From the NCBI GenBank assembly GCA_017442025.1, contig JAFSBD010000010.1:1-7279 (forward strand): 7,279 nt of DNA. The letters run 5' to 3'. The notes under the pieces were generated by a model. That model saw only the letters and a program-made list of their open reading frames with translations. It made no database searches and was not told the origin of the DNA. This document shows positions 6,282-7,279 of this stretch, one piece after another. Origin of the DNA: Clostridia bacterium. GTDB taxonomy: Bacteria; Bacillota; Clostridia; Oscillospirales; QAKW01. Numbering within the stretch: the first letter of the stretch is position 1; the number at the start of each line of letters is the position of its first letter. The position numbers were made by a program, and so were the translations under genes.

Positions 6282-6306
6282 ATCATATCTATATTATTTT
6301 GATATG
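6282..6306. repeat. Small AT-rich inverted repeat in the regulator leader
   Basis: CATATC at 6284-6289 pairs with GATATG at 6301-6306, with an 11-base loop, just before the start codon region. TTGATATG at 6299-6306 is also the reverse complement of CATATCAA at 6223-6230, next to the -35. In DNA this AT-rich such repeats can arise by chance. They are noted as possible operator half-sites or a weak leader hairpin. Confidence 0.25.
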
Positions 6307-6313
6307 GTAAAAC

Positions 6314-6320
6314 GGAGAAG
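6314..6320 (+). promoter_or_regulatory. Ribosome binding site that fixes the regulator start
   Basis: GGAGAAG lies 4 bases before the ATG at 6325 (GGAG core 7 bases away). The alternative ATG at 6304 has only T-rich sequence before it and would place this site inside the gene, so 6325 is the better start. Confidence 0.7.
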
Positions 6321-6324
6321 ATTT

Positions 6325-7224
6325 ATGAACACCAACTATAACCATTACCGCATCTTTTACTATGTTGCCAAATACGGAAATTTCACCCAGGCCGCAGACT
6401 TTCTGATGAACAGCCAATCCAACATTACCCGCACCGTCAAGCAGTTGGAAAACGATCTGGGCTGCACCCTTTTTGTCCGCTCCAACCGCGGAGTTCAGCT
6501 CACCCCCGAAGGGGAAAAATTATATAGCTATGTCCGTGTGGCCATTGAGCAGATCCAGGCAGGTGAGGAAGAACTGAGCACCGAAAAAGGAATGCAGAGC
6601 GGCACCGTTTCCATCGGCGTCAGCGGGGTGGCTTTGCGTTGCTTTTTATTGCCGGTGTTGAAGGAATTCCGCCGGCGGTATCCCAAGGTTCATCTGCGAA
6701 TCTCCAACCATTCCACCCCCCAAGCCATCACCGCTTTAAAGAGCGGGGCGGTGGAACTGGCACTCGTTACCACTCCTTTAGGCAATACCAAATCGCTTAA
6801 AACCCGCTATGTAAAAAAAATCCAGACCATCGCGGTGGCCGGCACCGCCTTTGCCGACCTTGCCCAAAAGACCATCTCCTTGCAAAAGCTTTCAGAATAT
6901 CCCATCGTTTCCTTAGGGGCTCATACCGCTAACTATGCGCTCTACACCAAATGGTTTATGCGGCATGGCCTGCAGTTTTCCCCTGAGATCGAAGCCTATA
7001 CCTCCGATCAGGTGCTTCCCTTTATCCGCAACAATCTGGGGATCGGCTTTGTTCCTAAAGAGTTTTTGGAGGAGGAAAACAGCGATACACTGATCCCCCT
7101 GAAACTCAAAGAGACCATCCCCTCCCGCTCGGTTTGCTTTTTAAAGCGCACCGATCAGACCCTCTCCATCGCCGCCAAGGAACTGGAGCGCATGATCATC
7201 GCCGCCTCGGAATTGGAATCATAA
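6325..7224 (+). CDS. LysR-family transcriptional regulator
   Basis: Protein of 299 residues, the typical LysR length. The N-terminal winged helix-turn-helix spans about residues 5-65: YRIFYYVAKYGNFTQAADF, then the recognition helix region NSQSNITRTVKQLENDLG, then TLFVRSNRGVQLTPEGE in the wing. A linker helix (about 66-90) leads to the effector-binding domain from about residue 93 (GTVSIGVS), with LPVLKEFRRRYPKV, GAVELALVTTP and NNLGIGFVP as usual landmarks. It is transcribed away from mdh, the classic arrangement in which a LysR protein activates the divergent operon in response to a pathway metabolite and often represses itself. Malate, fumarate or another C4 acid would be a logical effector, but that is inference only. 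The start at 6325 follows from the GGAG before it; an upstream ATG at 6304 lacks a site. No specific orthologue is recognised. Confidence 0.95.
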   Translation: MNTNYNHYRIFYYVAKYGNFTQAADFLMNSQSNITRTVKQLENDLGCTLFVRSNRGVQLTPEGEKLYSYVRVAIEQIQAGEEELSTEKGMQSGTVSIGVSGVALRCFLLPVLKEFRRRYPKVHLRISNHSTPQAITALKSGAVELALVTTPLGNTKSLKTRYVKKIQTIAVAGTAFADLAQKTISLQKLSEYPIVSLGAHTANYALYTKWFMRHGLQFSPEIEAYTSDQVLPFIRNNLGIGFVPKEFLEEENSDTLIPLKLKETIPSRSVCFLKRTDQTLSIAAKELERMIIAASELES

Positions 7225-7246
7225 CTACCGGCCGTGCCGGTAGTTT
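7223..7246 (+). terminator. Probable terminator hairpin after the LysR-type gene
   Basis: A perfect 10-base-pair stem, AACTACCGGC (7223-7232) with GCCGGTAGTT (7236-7245), has a 3-base loop and begins within the TAA stop codon. Only TTT follows before GCAC, so the U-tract is short. The stem is symmetric and its reverse strand has AA...TT ends, so it could also stop a convergent transcript entering from beyond the right edge. Confidence 0.65.
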
Positions 7247-7249
7247 GCA

Positions 7250-7279
7250 CTGCCCCCTTAGGGCATAATGCCGGCAGGG
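7250..7279. repeat. Cluster of short GC-rich dyads at the right edge
   Basis: TGCCC at 7251-7255 pairs with GGGCA at 7261-7265 around CCTTA; TGCCGGCA at 7269-7276 is palindromic; and CTGCC at 7250-7254 can pair with GGCAG at 7274-7278. These alternatives overlap, and the window ends within the structure. It could be a second terminator, a repetitive intergenic element, or chance. Confidence 0.3.

Noticed and set aside
6304..6324. Seven extra residues at the start of the LysR-type protein
   Set aside because: The upstream ATG lacks a ribosome binding site, while GGAGAAG inside that stretch serves the ATG at 6325.
1..7279. CRISPR array, tRNA or rRNA gene, insertion sequence, riboswitch, or selenocysteine recoding in hdrA
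   Set aside because: No regularly spaced repeats, transposase, terminal inverted repeats, tRNA-like folds or in-frame TGA in hdrA were seen; non-coding space is limited to the 271-base divergent spacer and short gaps.

Overview
The window looks like chromosomal DNA from an anaerobic, Gram-positive-type bacterium, most likely a member of the Clostridia (Oscillospiraceae-like). This rests on strong AGGAGG-type ribosome binding sites, consensus -35/-10 promoter spacing, AT-rich intergenic DNA beside moderately GC-rich genes, and a set of oxygen-sensitive iron-sulfur electron-transfer proteins. The taxonomic call is inference; there is no rRNA or other marker gene here.

Layout. Positions 1-6053 hold one compact minus-strand gene row. 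In transcription order it is an LDH/MDH-family dehydrogenase (6053-5112), class II fumarase fumC (5082-3706), hdrB (3690-2899), hdrC (2906-2520), hdrA (2505-511), mvhD (520-86), and the first 32 codons of another gene that runs off the left edge (98-1). Gaps are at most 29 bases and three junctions overlap by 8-13 bases, so the row is very probably one operon. Positions 6054-6324 are an AT-rich divergent control region with a promoter for each direction. A LysR-type regulator follows on the plus strand (6325-7224). It ends in a perfect hairpin, after which comes a short stretch dense in small GC-rich dyads up to the right edge.

How the genes may work together. The dehydrogenase has Arg at the position that normally separates malate (Arg) from lactate (Gln) enzymes. 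It is therefore best read as an LDH-like malate dehydrogenase, which makes mdh-fumC a two-step oxaloacetate-malate-fumarate module. HdrA (FAD plus several iron-sulfur clusters), HdrB (two intact CCG motifs), HdrC (2[4Fe-4S]) and MvhD ([2Fe-2S]-type cysteines) form a complete heterodisulfide-reductase-like electron-bifurcating module. No hydrogenase, formate dehydrogenase, NADH module (FlxABCD type) or methylene-tetrahydrofolate reductase is visible in the window. The novel part is the pairing: a bifurcating Hdr module placed in one operon with the reductive C4-dicarboxylate branch, beside a divergent LysR regulator. The electron donor and the HdrB substrate are unknown from this window.
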